Shown piece after piece: positions 48,418 to 57,462 of a DNA stretch of 64,000 bases. Every line of letters starts with the position of its first letter. Position 1 is the stretch's first letter. The notes beneath the pieces are model-generated. The model searched no databases. It saw only the letters and a program-made list of their open reading frames with translations, and was not told where the DNA came from. Position numbers and translations under genes: made by a program. This stretch comes from Mariniphaga sp041687215 (GTDB lineage Bacteria > Bacteroidota > Bacteroidia > Bacteroidales > Prolixibacteraceae), in the NCBI RefSeq assembly GCF_041687215.1, contig NZ_JAWLCI010000019.1, positions 3,707 through 67,706 of the forward strand, given 5' to 3'.

Positions 48418-50157
48418 ATGAAACTCAAATTGAATTCCTTATTGCTGCTAATCCCCTTTCCCTTGTTTTTGTTGTCTTTTGTTGAATTCGGACAAAACCA
48501 TTCAGCAAACCCAAATCAACCTGAAAACAAGCCGGTATTCTCACAGTTTGTTTATCAGGGAGATGACCAGGTTTACAAAGATTATTCTCTGGAAGACGAT
48601 GAATTTTACAGTCCCATTTTGCAGGGCTGTTATCCCGACCCGGCCATAACACGAAAAGGAGACGATTATTTTATGGTACATTCGTCGTTTGCCATGTTTC
48701 CGGGTGTGCCCATTTTTCATTCGAAAGATTTGGTGAACTGGAAACAAATTGGGCATGTGCTGGACCGGAAATCTCAACTAAAAGTGTCCGATACAGGAAT
48801 TGCTGCCGGCGTATATGCCCCAGCCATCAAATACAACCCGAACAATGATACTTTTTATATGATTACCACACAGTTTGCAGGCGATTTTGGCAATATTGTG
48901 GTGAAGACCAAAGATCCGTTTAAAGGTTGGAGTGACCCATACAAACTCAATTTCAGCGGCATTGACCCGTCACTGTTTTTTGATGACGACGGGAAAGCAT
49001 ACGTGGTACACAACGATGCACCGGATCGGGGAAAAGAGTTATATAACGGCCACCGGGTAATTAAAATCTGGGATTACGATGTGGAAAACGACCAGGTGAT
49101 GGCCGGCACCGACAAAATTATTGTTGACGGCGGAGTGAATATTTCTGAAAAACCCATTTGGATTGAAGCACCACACATTTACAAAAAAAACGGTAAATAT
49201 TATCTCATGTGTGCCGAAGGTGGCACAGGCGGCTGGCACAGCGAGGTGATTTTTGTAAGCGACAATCCACGTGGACCATACACGCCGGCTGTAAATAATC
49301 CCATCCTTTCGCAGAGGTATTTGAACCCCAACCGGTCCAATAAGGTGGAGTGGGCAGGCCATGCCGATTTGGTGGAAGGTACTGATGGCAAGATGTACGG
49401 CGTTTTTCTTGGTGTTCGTCCTAATGAAAAAAACCGGGTGAACACCGGTCGTGAAACGTTTATTCTGCCGGTTGACTGGAGCGGGGATTTTCCGGTTTTC
49501 GAGAACGGTTTGGTTCCAATGGAACCGAAACTGAGAATGCCGGAAGGTGTTGAGAACAAAACAGGAAAGAATGGATTTTTCCCCAACGGGAATTTTACGT
49601 TCACCGAAGATTTTTCGTCGGAAAAGCTGGATTACCGGTGGATTGGAATGCGGGGCCCACGTGAAGATTTTATTACAGTAAACCTCAACAGGCTACAAAT
49701 AAACCCGTTCAATAAGAGCATAAAAGCCGTTGCACCCATTTCTGCGCTGTTTCAACGGCAAATGCACAAAACTTTTTCAGCAACAACAACGCTGGATTTC
49801 ACACCAGGATCAGAAAAAGATTTGGCAGGAATGGTCTGTTACCAAAGCGAACAGTTTAATTATGTGTTTGGGTTAACAAAAAAGGAAAACGATTATTACC
49901 TGCTGTTGCAGCGCACTGAAAAAGGCGAATCGAAAATTCTTGCAAGCACCAAAATTGATGCAACTCAACCCATTCAGCTTCAGGTAAAAGCCGAAGGCGA
50001 CGATTACCAATTCAATTATGCCGTTGGTAAAGGCGAATTTCAAAATCTGGGCGGCACCGTTTCAGGCGATATTCTTTCCACCAACGTGGCCGGAGGTTTT
50101 ACGGGGAACTTAATCGGTTTGTATGCAACTTCCTCCAACGACGCTCAACCTGAATGA
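48418..50157 (+). CDS. GH43 family glycosidase (beta-xylosidase/arabinofuranosidase type)
   Basis: 579 residues with signal peptide (1-22 or so). The five-bladed propeller shows the general base Asp in QGCYPDPAITRKGDDYFMVH, the pKa-setting Asp in GIDPSLFFDDDGKAYVVH, and the acid Glu in PIWIEAPHIYKKNGKYYLMC. The C-terminal 200 residues form the concanavalin-like domain seen in many GH43 enzymes (YRWIGMRGPREDFI, KDLAGMVCYQSEQFNYVFGL). Likely substrate is the xylose or arabinose side chain of xylan. Start chosen at the ATG followed by the signal peptide. The next gene overlaps by 4 bp (ATGA). Confidence 0.92.
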   Translation: MKLKLNSLLLLIPFPLFLLSFVEFGQNHSANPNQPENKPVFSQFVYQGDDQVYKDYSLEDDEFYSPILQGCYPDPAITRKGDDYFMVHSSFAMFPGVPIFHSKDLVNWKQIGHVLDRKSQLKVSDTGIAAGVYAPAIKYNPNNDTFYMITTQFAGDFGNIVVKTKDPFKGWSDPYKLNFSGIDPSLFFDDDGKAYVVHNDAPDRGKELYNGHRVIKIWDYDVENDQVMAGTDKIIVDGGVNISEKPIWIEAPHIYKKNGKYYLMCAEGGTGGWHSEVIFVSDNPRGPYTPAVNNPILSQRYLNPNRSNKVEWAGHADLVEGTDGKMYGVFLGVRPNEKNRVNTGRETFILPVDWSGDFPVFENGLVPMEPKLRMPEGVENKTGKNGFFPNGNFTFTEDFSSEKLDYRWIGMRGPREDFITVNLNRLQINPFNKSIKAVAPISALFQRQMHKTFSATTTLDFTPGSEKDLAGMVCYQSEQFNYVFGLTKKENDYYLLLQRTEKGESKILASTKIDATQPIQLQVKAEGDDYQFNYAVGKGEFQNLGGTVSGDILSTNVAGGFTGNLIGLYATSSNDAQPE

Positions 50158-51716
50158 TGATGAAGTCTTCGATTATTATTCTGTTTAGCTTGGTAATCCT
50201 TTTTTGGGGAAATTCAATATTTGCTCAAAATAAGGCCCAAAACCCAATCATCCATGCCGATGTGCCCGATATGTCGATGATTCGGGTGGGTGACACGTAT
50301 TACATGAGCAGCACTACAATGCACATGAGTCCGGGGGTTCCCATCATGAAATCGACTTACCTGGTGAACTGGGAAATCGTGAATTACGCCTATGACACAC
50401 TCGCTAATGTGGATGCACTAAATCTTGAAAACGGGAAAAATGCTTACGGCAGCGGTTCCTGGGCGAGTTGTATCAGGTACCACAACGACACTTATTACGT
50501 GAGCACTTTTGCAGGAACCACCAATAAAACCTACATCTATTCAACCAAAGACATCGAAAACGGTCCGTGGGAAGAGATTTCCTTCAGTCCGAGTTACCAC
50601 GACCACACTATTTTTTTCGACGACGATGGAAAAATTTACATGATTTGGGGCGTTGGCCGGTTGATGATGATTGAGTTGAAAGCAGACCTGACGGGCGTAA
50701 AAGAAGGGACCGAACGGGTTTTAATCGAAAATGCCAGCGAACCGGCAGGTGACAACATCATGCTGCCTTCCGAAGGATCGCAACTTTTTAAAGTGAACGG
50801 CAAATATTTCCTGTTCAACATTACCTGGCCACGAGGCGGTATGCGCACCGTCATTATTCACCGCGCCGATAAAATAACCGGCCCCTGGGAAAGCCGGCTG
50901 GCATTGCAGGACAGGGGAATTGCGCAGGGTGGATTAATCGACACACCCGACGGCGACTGGTTTGCTTACCTCTTCCGCGATTACGGTTCGGTTGGCCGAA
51001 TTCCGTATCTGGTTCCGGTTACCTGGGAAGATGGCTGGCCTGTGTTGGGCTTTGACGGTAAAGTACCCGATGAACTTGATCTTCCGGCAAATAAAGGTTT
51101 GATTCCCGGAATTGTAGCTTCGGATGATTTTAAACGCAAAAGAGGGGAGCCCGATTTACCGCTGGTGTGGCAATGGAATCACAATCCTGACAACGATTTG
51201 TGGTCGGTAAACCGTCGGAAAGGGTACCTGCGCCTGAAAACCGGGTGGATTGATGAACATTTTCTTCAGGCAAAAAATACGCTGACGCAAAGAACCATTG
51301 GCCCGGAATGTTCGGGTTCAACATTAATCGATGTTTCGAACATGAAAGATGGTGATTTTGCCGGGCTGACTTTGTTGCAGAAAAAATACGGACTGGTAGG
51401 AGTGAAATTCGAAAACGAGGCAAAGAAAATTGTAATGGTCAGTGCCCAGACCGATGAGCCTGTTGAAATGGAAAGCCTGCTGCTGGAACAAGATAAAATA
51501 TACCTGAAAGCGGAATGTGATTTCAGAAACCGAAATGATGTGGCTGATTTTTATTACAGCTTCGATGGAAAAAATTGGACAAAAATCGGCTCGCAACTGA
51601 GATTGGAATATACGCTTCCGCATTTTATGGGCTACCGGTTTGGACTGTTTAACTATGCCACTAAATCAGTAGGTGGGTATGTGGATTTCGATTATTTCAA
51701 AATAGATGGCACTTAA
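50154..51716 (+). CDS. GH43 family glycosidase (second, GH43_12-like)
   Basis: 520 residues. Signal peptide (MMMKSSIIILFSLVILFWGN to FAQ). Catalytic Asp in IIHADVPDMSMIRVGDTYYM, modulating Asp in SYHDHTIFFDDDGKIYMIWG, and acid Glu in LPSEGSQLFKVNGKYFLFN. GRIPYLVPVTWEDGWPVLGF leads to the C-terminal concanavalin-like domain (SCSTLIDVS-type region, FYYSFDGKNWTKIG). The VPDMSMI motif marks the GH43_12-like subgroup of alpha-L-arabinofuranosidases/beta-xylosidases, which is from memory. It is translated with the preceding GH43 gene (ATGA overlap). Confidence 0.92.
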   Translation: MMMKSSIIILFSLVILFWGNSIFAQNKAQNPIIHADVPDMSMIRVGDTYYMSSTTMHMSPGVPIMKSTYLVNWEIVNYAYDTLANVDALNLENGKNAYGSGSWASCIRYHNDTYYVSTFAGTTNKTYIYSTKDIENGPWEEISFSPSYHDHTIFFDDDGKIYMIWGVGRLMMIELKADLTGVKEGTERVLIENASEPAGDNIMLPSEGSQLFKVNGKYFLFNITWPRGGMRTVIIHRADKITGPWESRLALQDRGIAQGGLIDTPDGDWFAYLFRDYGSVGRIPYLVPVTWEDGWPVLGFDGKVPDELDLPANKGLIPGIVASDDFKRKRGEPDLPLVWQWNHNPDNDLWSVNRRKGYLRLKTGWIDEHFLQAKNTLTQRTIGPECSGSTLIDVSNMKDGDFAGLTLLQKKYGLVGVKFENEAKKIVMVSAQTDEPVEMESLLLEQDKIYLKAECDFRNRNDVADFYYSFDGKNWTKIGSQLRLEYTLPHFMGYRFGLFNYATKSVGGYVDFDYFKIDGT

Positions 51717-51810
51717 CCTGATGTGCAATAGTTTGTTATGGCTGAGTAATCCCGTTTCCTGAATTTTTAGTGGCTAACGGATTTAATTTTCTGATCTGAA
51801 TTTGCTGTGA

Positions 51811-52158
51811 CTACTCAAATTCCTTTGGAACCCCGCAAATCATTATAAACGGCCCGGTTCCGGTATTCTGGTACTGGTGTTTTTCGTCCGGTTCTACCAG
51901 CGCAAAATCGCCGGCCTTCAAAAAAGTTTCTTTCCCGTTTTCATTTACCAGTGCGCCTTCGCCTTCTATCACATAATTCATGTGTTCGTACGGGTGGTTG
52001 TGAAAAGGTGTATGTCCTCCCGGTTCAACGGTGAAAACCCTGTATGCATAAACAGGAGCACCGTCTTTACTTCCAAGCGGCAATTGTTTCCATGCCCCGG
52101 TTGCGCCTTCCATATTTACCTTTATCTTTTCAACTTTTTCCAGTGAGATAACTTTCAT
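51811..52158 (-). CDS. Cupin-domain protein
   Basis: 115 residues, no signal. Cupin motif 1 GGHTPFHNHPYEHMNYVIEG (His, His and Glu metal ligands) and motif 2 LKAGDFALVEPDEKHQYQNT. EGEGALVNENGKE lies between. Such single-domain cupins bind one metal ion and may serve as sugar isomerases, dioxygenases or binding proteins. The function is open. It is convergent with the GH43 genes. Confidence 0.88.
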   Translation of the reverse strand: MKVISLEKVEKIKVNMEGATGAWKQLPLGSKDGAPVYAYRVFTVEPGGHTPFHNHPYEHMNYVIEGEGALVNENGKETFLKAGDFALVEPDEKHQYQNTGTGPFIMICGVPKEFE

Positions 52159-52322
52159 TTTTTAAGTTTTTGATTTACCCAAAGGTATTAAAAATGATTT
52201 AGTTGGCGAGTGATTTTGAATGTCAAAACGAAAGTGCTTAGTCAACAGAATACAAAAAGTTCCGGATTTATATGTAGTTTTACTTTTTCAACGTTAATTT
52301 ACTTTTTCGATCTTACCAGATA

Positions 52323-54089
52323 ATGATAAAACATAAGACTTTTTTATTTCTCCTGGCAATTCTTTTAAGCCTTTTAACGGGTTGTGAAGTGTGGCCTGAG
52401 CATGAGAAGTATAATCGGCCAGATTGGCTTCCGGGAAAATTATATACCAGTGTGTCAGTTCAGGAAAACCTTTCCTTGTTTACCGAGTGTTTGCAATTAA
52501 CAGGCCTGGATAAGATACTTGACGTATCGGGAAGTTGGAGTGTTTTCGCCCCAACGGACGAAGCTATGAAACAGTTTTTGGTTGAAAATCAGTATGCCAG
52601 TATTTCTGATATCCCACCAGAGGAGCTTGTCAGAATCGTCGAATTCCATATTATTCAGAATCCATGGACGCTTGATCAATTGCAGAACCTCGGCGTAAAT
52701 GGATGGAAAACAGGAAATGATAATAATTCGAATCCATTTGCATATAAGCGTGAGACAATGTTGAGAAATCCTGCTGAAAAGTACTGGATTAAGAGGGATA
52801 GAAAGAAGGAAATGATAGTGATGGATTCAACAATTTCAGACGGTTATAAAAGAGTATTTATTCAGTCTAGAAAATATGTGCCCATTTTTTTTGATGAGTA
52901 TTTAATAACAAACGAGCTTACTTCTGAAGATTATCGCTTTTATTTTAATAGGATTTATGAACCTGGAAATGTATATTTTGCAGGAGCCAAAATAATTGAG
53001 GCTGATGTTTTTGCCGAAAACGGATTTATTCATATCATTGACAAGGTTGTGAACCCCATGCTAAGTGCAAAAGAGCTGCTTGAAAAAGAGGTGCCGGGTG
53101 AATCCTACAAACTTTTCATGGAAATGGTTTATTGGCATTATCCGGATTTTGAGCCAAACATAACTGCCACTTTTAATCAGCCAGAAGTAAGATTTGGGGG
53201 ATTAGTTGATACTTTGTGGGATTTAAATTACACTAAACTGGCATTTGATCTTCATAGTGAACGTATCTATAGTTTAAATCAAACCATTGTCAGACACAAT
53301 GGTTTGTTTGCTCCAACCGACGACGCTTTCAGGAAATTTATTGATGGCACGCTAACCGCAAAGTCCGGATTCCCCCACTGGACCGATCAGAAATCTCTTC
53401 CACCTGATATTGTTGAAATCATTATTGCACAAAATTTTAAAACTTCTCCAATATTTCCATCAAAAAATCAATATCAGGAAATTTTTAAGAAAGGAAACAG
53501 GTATCATCAGGAGGAAGAAGGTATCATCAGAAAAGAATTTGGCAGCAACTGTACATTCATAGGTCTGAATTCATATATCCCCGACCGGGTGTTTACCAGT
53601 GTTACCGGGCCGGTGTTCTGCCGTCCAAGCTATTCTATATTCAGGCGGGCAATGCTGTATTCCGGAGCTATTGATGTCATTGCCAATCATAATGGCCCAT
53701 TGTATTTTTTCCCAATTCCCGATTACGCTTTAATGTCCGATTCGTCGCTGTTAATCAATTGGATTAATAAAGATGAAGACATGTATAATTTCCAGGTATT
53801 GAATAAATTAACACGTCAGGTTGAGAATGTGGGAAGCAATACACTCAAAAATTGGATTTTGAATCAGGTAGGAGTTTCCCTAACCAATCAAGGTGCCGAA
53901 AAGCAAATTATTCGAACTTTAGGGGGTAAAAACATCACCTGGGATCATGCAAGCAATACAATTCGGGGTACTTTACCCTGCACAGAAGGATATAAATCGA
54001 GAATCGTCACAACCTGCACTCCTGCCGAGTTGGGAGAACCCACAGACAACGGCAGATCCTGGAGTGTACGTTACTGGTTCAATTTTTAA
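52323..54089 (+). CDS. Fasciclin (FAS1)-domain lipoprotein
   Basis: 588 residues. Lipobox LTGC (Cys21). First FAS1 unit about 45-250: LSLFTECLQLTGLDKILDVS, GSWSVFAPTDEAMKQFL, FIHIIDKVVNPM. Second unit about 255-450: TIVRHNGLFAPTDDAFRKFI. A third, weaker part follows with TNQGAEKQIIRTLGGKNITW and ends in RYWFNF. Such proteins usually lie beside SusC/SusD genes in Bacteroidota and are thought to bind glycans or other surface ligands. There is no SusC/SusD here. It is convergent with a second fasciclin gene. Confidence 0.88.
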   Translation: MIKHKTFLFLLAILLSLLTGCEVWPEHEKYNRPDWLPGKLYTSVSVQENLSLFTECLQLTGLDKILDVSGSWSVFAPTDEAMKQFLVENQYASISDIPPEELVRIVEFHIIQNPWTLDQLQNLGVNGWKTGNDNNSNPFAYKRETMLRNPAEKYWIKRDRKKEMIVMDSTISDGYKRVFIQSRKYVPIFFDEYLITNELTSEDYRFYFNRIYEPGNVYFAGAKIIEADVFAENGFIHIIDKVVNPMLSAKELLEKEVPGESYKLFMEMVYWHYPDFEPNITATFNQPEVRFGGLVDTLWDLNYTKLAFDLHSERIYSLNQTIVRHNGLFAPTDDAFRKFIDGTLTAKSGFPHWTDQKSLPPDIVEIIIAQNFKTSPIFPSKNQYQEIFKKGNRYHQEEEGIIRKEFGSNCTFIGLNSYIPDRVFTSVTGPVFCRPSYSIFRRAMLYSGAIDVIANHNGPLYFFPIPDYALMSDSSLLINWINKDEDMYNFQVLNKLTRQVENVGSNTLKNWILNQVGVSLTNQGAEKQIIRTLGGKNITWDHASNTIRGTLPCTEGYKSRIVTTCTPAELGEPTDNGRSWSVRYWFNF

Positions 54090-54141
54090 AATCGAGTAAA
54101 AAAATAAGCAATCGTCAGGATTTTAAATACGAATCCATCAG

Positions 54142-55284
54142 TCAATTTTCAGGGAGAGTTTCAAAAAACAGCACATCTGAAATTGAATGAATTGCGCCTG
54201 TACGCGTCATTACATTACATTTTTCCCAAACAGGGAGAATATAGTCCATCAATGTGGTATCGCCAGATTCAGAAATTCTGTATCCATAGTTATCAATGCC
54301 CGGATTGATTTTTATTTCTGCACCGGTTTCAATGGTCAATAATTTTCCAGTGGCCAGAGTGGTATATTTTTTATTTCCCCATGAAAAATCATTCATATAA
54401 TATTCACCGCCCACAAAATGATATGCAGCGAACAGATAAAATGTGTTATTTCGGTTCGAAAGTGACATACCCGGGGTTGCAATACGGGCAATCAGGTCTT
54501 CAATGTTATAAATACCGTTCCGGTGATAAATGCTGTCGTGTTCGGCAAGAATAGTATATTTATTCCACCACAATCTGCTTTGTAATCCCGAACGCCTGAT
54601 AGCTTCTGCTAAAATTGAATAATCCTCCTGTTGCTGGATCCAGTCATATCCCGAAACCTCATTTTTTTGCAAAACCCTTGAAATCACATGGATATAACCA
54701 TTTGTCATTTTCAGATTTGACGAAGTAATTGGAGCTGAATTGTTTACCTTAATAAGCTGATTGTTCCCGTCAGAGAAAAAACTGGTAACCAGCCTGTCTC
54801 CGGTAAGCGTTGTGTCATTCAATGCCCCGTCAGGAAACTCATCAGTATGAATTTTTTCGTTTACCGTATGGTAACGCGTTAATATTTTAATAAAACTTGT
54901 ATCCTTTACTAATTCTTCAAAATTTTCGTAATTCTGATTTTGCTGTATAAAATGATCAATTCCTTCATTTGTAGGTAAAAAAAGAGTATAATCATTACCG
55001 TAAGGATTGTAAGCATAAAGTGTATTCAGCATTTTTCCTTCGGCCATCAGCTTGTAAAATTTTGAATATTCAGCCTGGTTTTTATCAAGATATTGGCTAA
55101 TGGAAAAAGATTCTTCATTGTCCCAACTTGATCCATACGGGTCAGACTCACAGGATGATATAAATGTGGTTAGAATAATCCACTGAACCAGGAGTTTGGT
55201 TATAACAGGTTTTCGAATACCAACCAGATGTTTTCCTAAACAGATGAATCCCAAAAATCTGAGTATATCCTGTATAAATATCAT
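54142..55284 (-). CDS. Fasciclin (FAS1)-domain lipoprotein (second)
   Basis: 380 residues in the open frame; the lipobox FISSC (Cys45) comes after an unusually long N-terminus, so the true start may lie inside it, but no ATG is available between. FAS1 units: LMAEGKMLNTLYAYNPYGND with YTLFLPTNEGIDHF, then TRYHTVNEKIHTDEF and GYIHVISRVLQ; the second unit ends GAIHSISDVLFFETLPEN. It likely sits on the cell surface. It is the convergent partner of the fasciclin gene at 52323, with a 52-bp gap. Confidence 0.85.
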   Translation of the reverse strand: MIFIQDILRFLGFICLGKHLVGIRKPVITKLLVQWIILTTFISSCESDPYGSSWDNEESFSISQYLDKNQAEYSKFYKLMAEGKMLNTLYAYNPYGNDYTLFLPTNEGIDHFIQQNQNYENFEELVKDTSFIKILTRYHTVNEKIHTDEFPDGALNDTTLTGDRLVTSFFSDGNNQLIKVNNSAPITSSNLKMTNGYIHVISRVLQKNEVSGYDWIQQQEDYSILAEAIRRSGLQSRLWWNKYTILAEHDSIYHRNGIYNIEDLIARIATPGMSLSNRNNTFYLFAAYHFVGGEYYMNDFSWGNKKYTTLATGKLLTIETGAEIKINPGIDNYGYRISESGDTTLMDYILPVWEKCNVMTRTGAIHSISDVLFFETLPEN

Positions 55285-55404
55285 TTACTTTTATTGAAAT
55301 ACTGAAGGTTCAAATCTATTATCTTTTACAATATCTTACTAACTTTTCAAGTATAAAATCAACAAAAGGCCCTCTATTCAGAAATTTATGAGGGAAATTA
55401 GCGT

Positions 55405-56940
55405 TTAGTTAATTTCACATACATGCTGTAAGCTGTTTAATCCCGATTCTGCCTCCCAAAGACATTCATTCGCTAAACGAATACTGAAATCGGGGTTATT
55501 CTTCAGAGTAGGCTCTGGATCTGGCAAGTTGAGCAGTATTTTATACTTACCTTTAGGTAGATCCGACGGAATGTGAATTTTTTCACTTACCTGGAAATTT
55601 CCAACAAACCAAAACCTTGGATCAGCCTTAAGCTTGAACGAATAAACATCACCATTTTTAATATCCCTCATAATCACCTCAACCAGGCGTGGATTAAAGG
55701 GAGAAGCAAATCCGACATTTTCCATCTTTAACAAAATACGAAAGACTCCTCCTGCTTCAATCTGATTATCCACAATTGCTTCCCTTAAAACAAAACGATA
55801 CCCCAGTCGCCTTTTGATTTCATCAATACATCCGCCAGACACCCAATGGTTGTTTACTGCCTTATTATTATAATGTGCATTGAGAAAAGAAAAATGCATA
55901 CGTTCCATTTCATGAACGGCATTTCCTTCACATTTGTTAAAGGGACTCCAGTCATCCCTGCACGTTTCGCCTCCAACAGCAGTAAACTTTGAATCCCCGG
56001 CCAAATACGGTTTCAGGTTTGTTGTATCTATTTTGCTTTCAGTCAGGTCGTTGCCATAATCACTATAAGTTCCCACATCTGAATAACTCGAAAGGAAGCA
56101 GTCGTTGTACAGACCTATCCTGGCTGCATCACTCCCGTTCCAGGCTTTTGACTCATTCAATGCAGGCGAGTCAGTGGGAGCGTTATGCCCGTATAAATAC
56201 CTTTGTTTCTGTTGCGGATACCTGACCTGTACCATCCGGGTTTCAGGAAGGCTGTTTAGCAGAGCCTGCAAAACTTCATTCCGGTCACGCCAGTTTTTAT
56301 TCACTAACTTTCCCTGACCGTTGTAGGTTGAAGCATCGCCAAAATGGTCGGTATAGTATTGTTCTCCCCATATCCCGATAAATCCTTTTTGCAAAACTGC
56401 AATTACATCACTGTATTCCTGCAATAATGGTTTAAGTTGTTCAATGTGTCTGAGTACGACTTCTTTGGTAGCATCACCGTATGGGGTACAAATCCAGGCA
56501 CCACAATCACCCCTGTTGGCGGAAGTGGTATAAACAAAGCGGGGAATCAGTTTAACGCCTCCTTCCCTTGCTGCCCGAAAATCGATAGCAATACTATCCA
56601 GAAATGCCTCAGACAGATCGGTTTCCACAAAATCACTCATCACAAAATACCGGAAAACAAGTGTGCTGTAAACACTATAATCTGCTCCCTTAACAGTATT
56701 TTCCCTTCGAAAAGCTTTAAGTTCTTCAGGTTTTAATGTTACGTAATTTCCACTTCTTGTTTCTGAATACCTGTAAAAACCCCGTTCAGGATTTGGAAAA
56801 TCCTCCAGCGATTCAGTGTAAATGTAATTCGATTGGGTTCCATACACTTTTTGTGAATATGCGAGGTTATTTATTCCTGTTGAAAAAAACACATATAAAA
56901 GTAGCAGGTATAATTTAGGTAAAAATTGTTGCTTTCTCAT
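55405..56940 (-). CDS. Exported DUF4874/DUF4832 protein
   Basis: 511 residues. Signal peptide (1-29, NNLAYSQ). N-terminal DUF4874-type region: ESLEDFPNPERGFYRYSETR, LVFRYFVMSDFVETDLSEAF, GVKLIPRFVYTTSANRGDCG, FIGIWGEQYYTDHFG. C-terminal DUF4832-type region: VRYPQQKQRYLYG, RIGLYNDCFLSSYSDVGTYS, ERMHFSFLNAHYNNKAVNNH and a terminal beta domain (FRILLKMENVGFASPFNPR). The arrangement resembles TIM-barrel glycosidases; the family has no characterised member known to me. It may act on extracellular polysaccharide. Confidence 0.85.
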   Translation of the reverse strand: MRKQQFLPKLYLLLLYVFFSTGINNLAYSQKVYGTQSNYIYTESLEDFPNPERGFYRYSETRSGNYVTLKPEELKAFRRENTVKGADYSVYSTLVFRYFVMSDFVETDLSEAFLDSIAIDFRAAREGGVKLIPRFVYTTSANRGDCGAWICTPYGDATKEVVLRHIEQLKPLLQEYSDVIAVLQKGFIGIWGEQYYTDHFGDASTYNGQGKLVNKNWRDRNEVLQALLNSLPETRMVQVRYPQQKQRYLYGHNAPTDSPALNESKAWNGSDAARIGLYNDCFLSSYSDVGTYSDYGNDLTESKIDTTNLKPYLAGDSKFTAVGGETCRDDWSPFNKCEGNAVHEMERMHFSFLNAHYNNKAVNNHWVSGGCIDEIKRRLGYRFVLREAIVDNQIEAGGVFRILLKMENVGFASPFNPRLVEVIMRDIKNGDVYSFKLKADPRFWFVGNFQVSEKIHIPSDLPKGKYKILLNLPDPEPTLKNNPDFSIRLANECLWEAESGLNSLQHVCEIN

Positions 56941-57213
56941 TTTGTGCTAATAAAATAATTTGAAATTTTTATTGCTTATAGTCAAATAGTTACAAAATAA
57001 AGTTTCAGTATAAAACATTACTTTCAGGGTGAAAATATGAAGAAAAAATTAAAAAGTGCAAACTGAGACTGAAAAACATTCATTTACAAATAATAATATT
57101 ACAAGCTATTCAGAACATATAAAACTAATGATGTTGGCTGATGCCAAATTTCGATTCATCAAAAAAGGAATTAGATGAAAATACCATTTAACGCTTTACT
57201 TTTATAGTCCTCC

Positions 57214-57462
57214 CTAAGACTGAAACCACAGGAGAAGTTGCAACCCGATTTGTATGTGTTTGGTGTGAATTACCCCGTTTATTGCCCTTTTAAAAAACAC
57301 AGCTACATTTACATCAGAAAATTCCATGTTTTTCAGTCTTCTTTTCCCTTGACTTTGTTTATTCTGATTGTTTTTGTATTCACTGCTATTTCTTTGACTT
57401 TTAGGTTTTTGTTGTCCATTCCGAAGGTTCTGGTTGTATTTTGAATTATATCTGTTAGTCAA
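57214..57462 (-). CDS. Doubtful small basic ORF downstream of the radical SAM gene
   Basis: 82 codons with a TTG start that overlaps the stop of the radical SAM gene by 8 bp. The product is Asn/Gln/Lys-rich (MTNRYNSKYNQNLRNGQQKP) with no known domain, and its C-terminal codons lie in the third copy of a dispersed repeat (57235-57271). Coding is doubtful, and the frame may be chance. Confidence 0.25.
   Translation of the reverse strand: MTNRYNSKYNQNLRNGQQKPKSQRNSSEYKNNQNKQSQGKRRLKNMEFSDVNVAVFFKRAINGVIHTKHIQIGLQLLLWFQS
57235..57271 (+). repeat. Partial copy C of a dispersed repeat
   Basis: 37 bp starting AAGTTGCAACC and containing GTTTGGTGTGAATTA. It matches the 3' part of the two longer copies at 59083-59196 and 62829-62931, in the same orientation. 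Confidence 0.6.
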
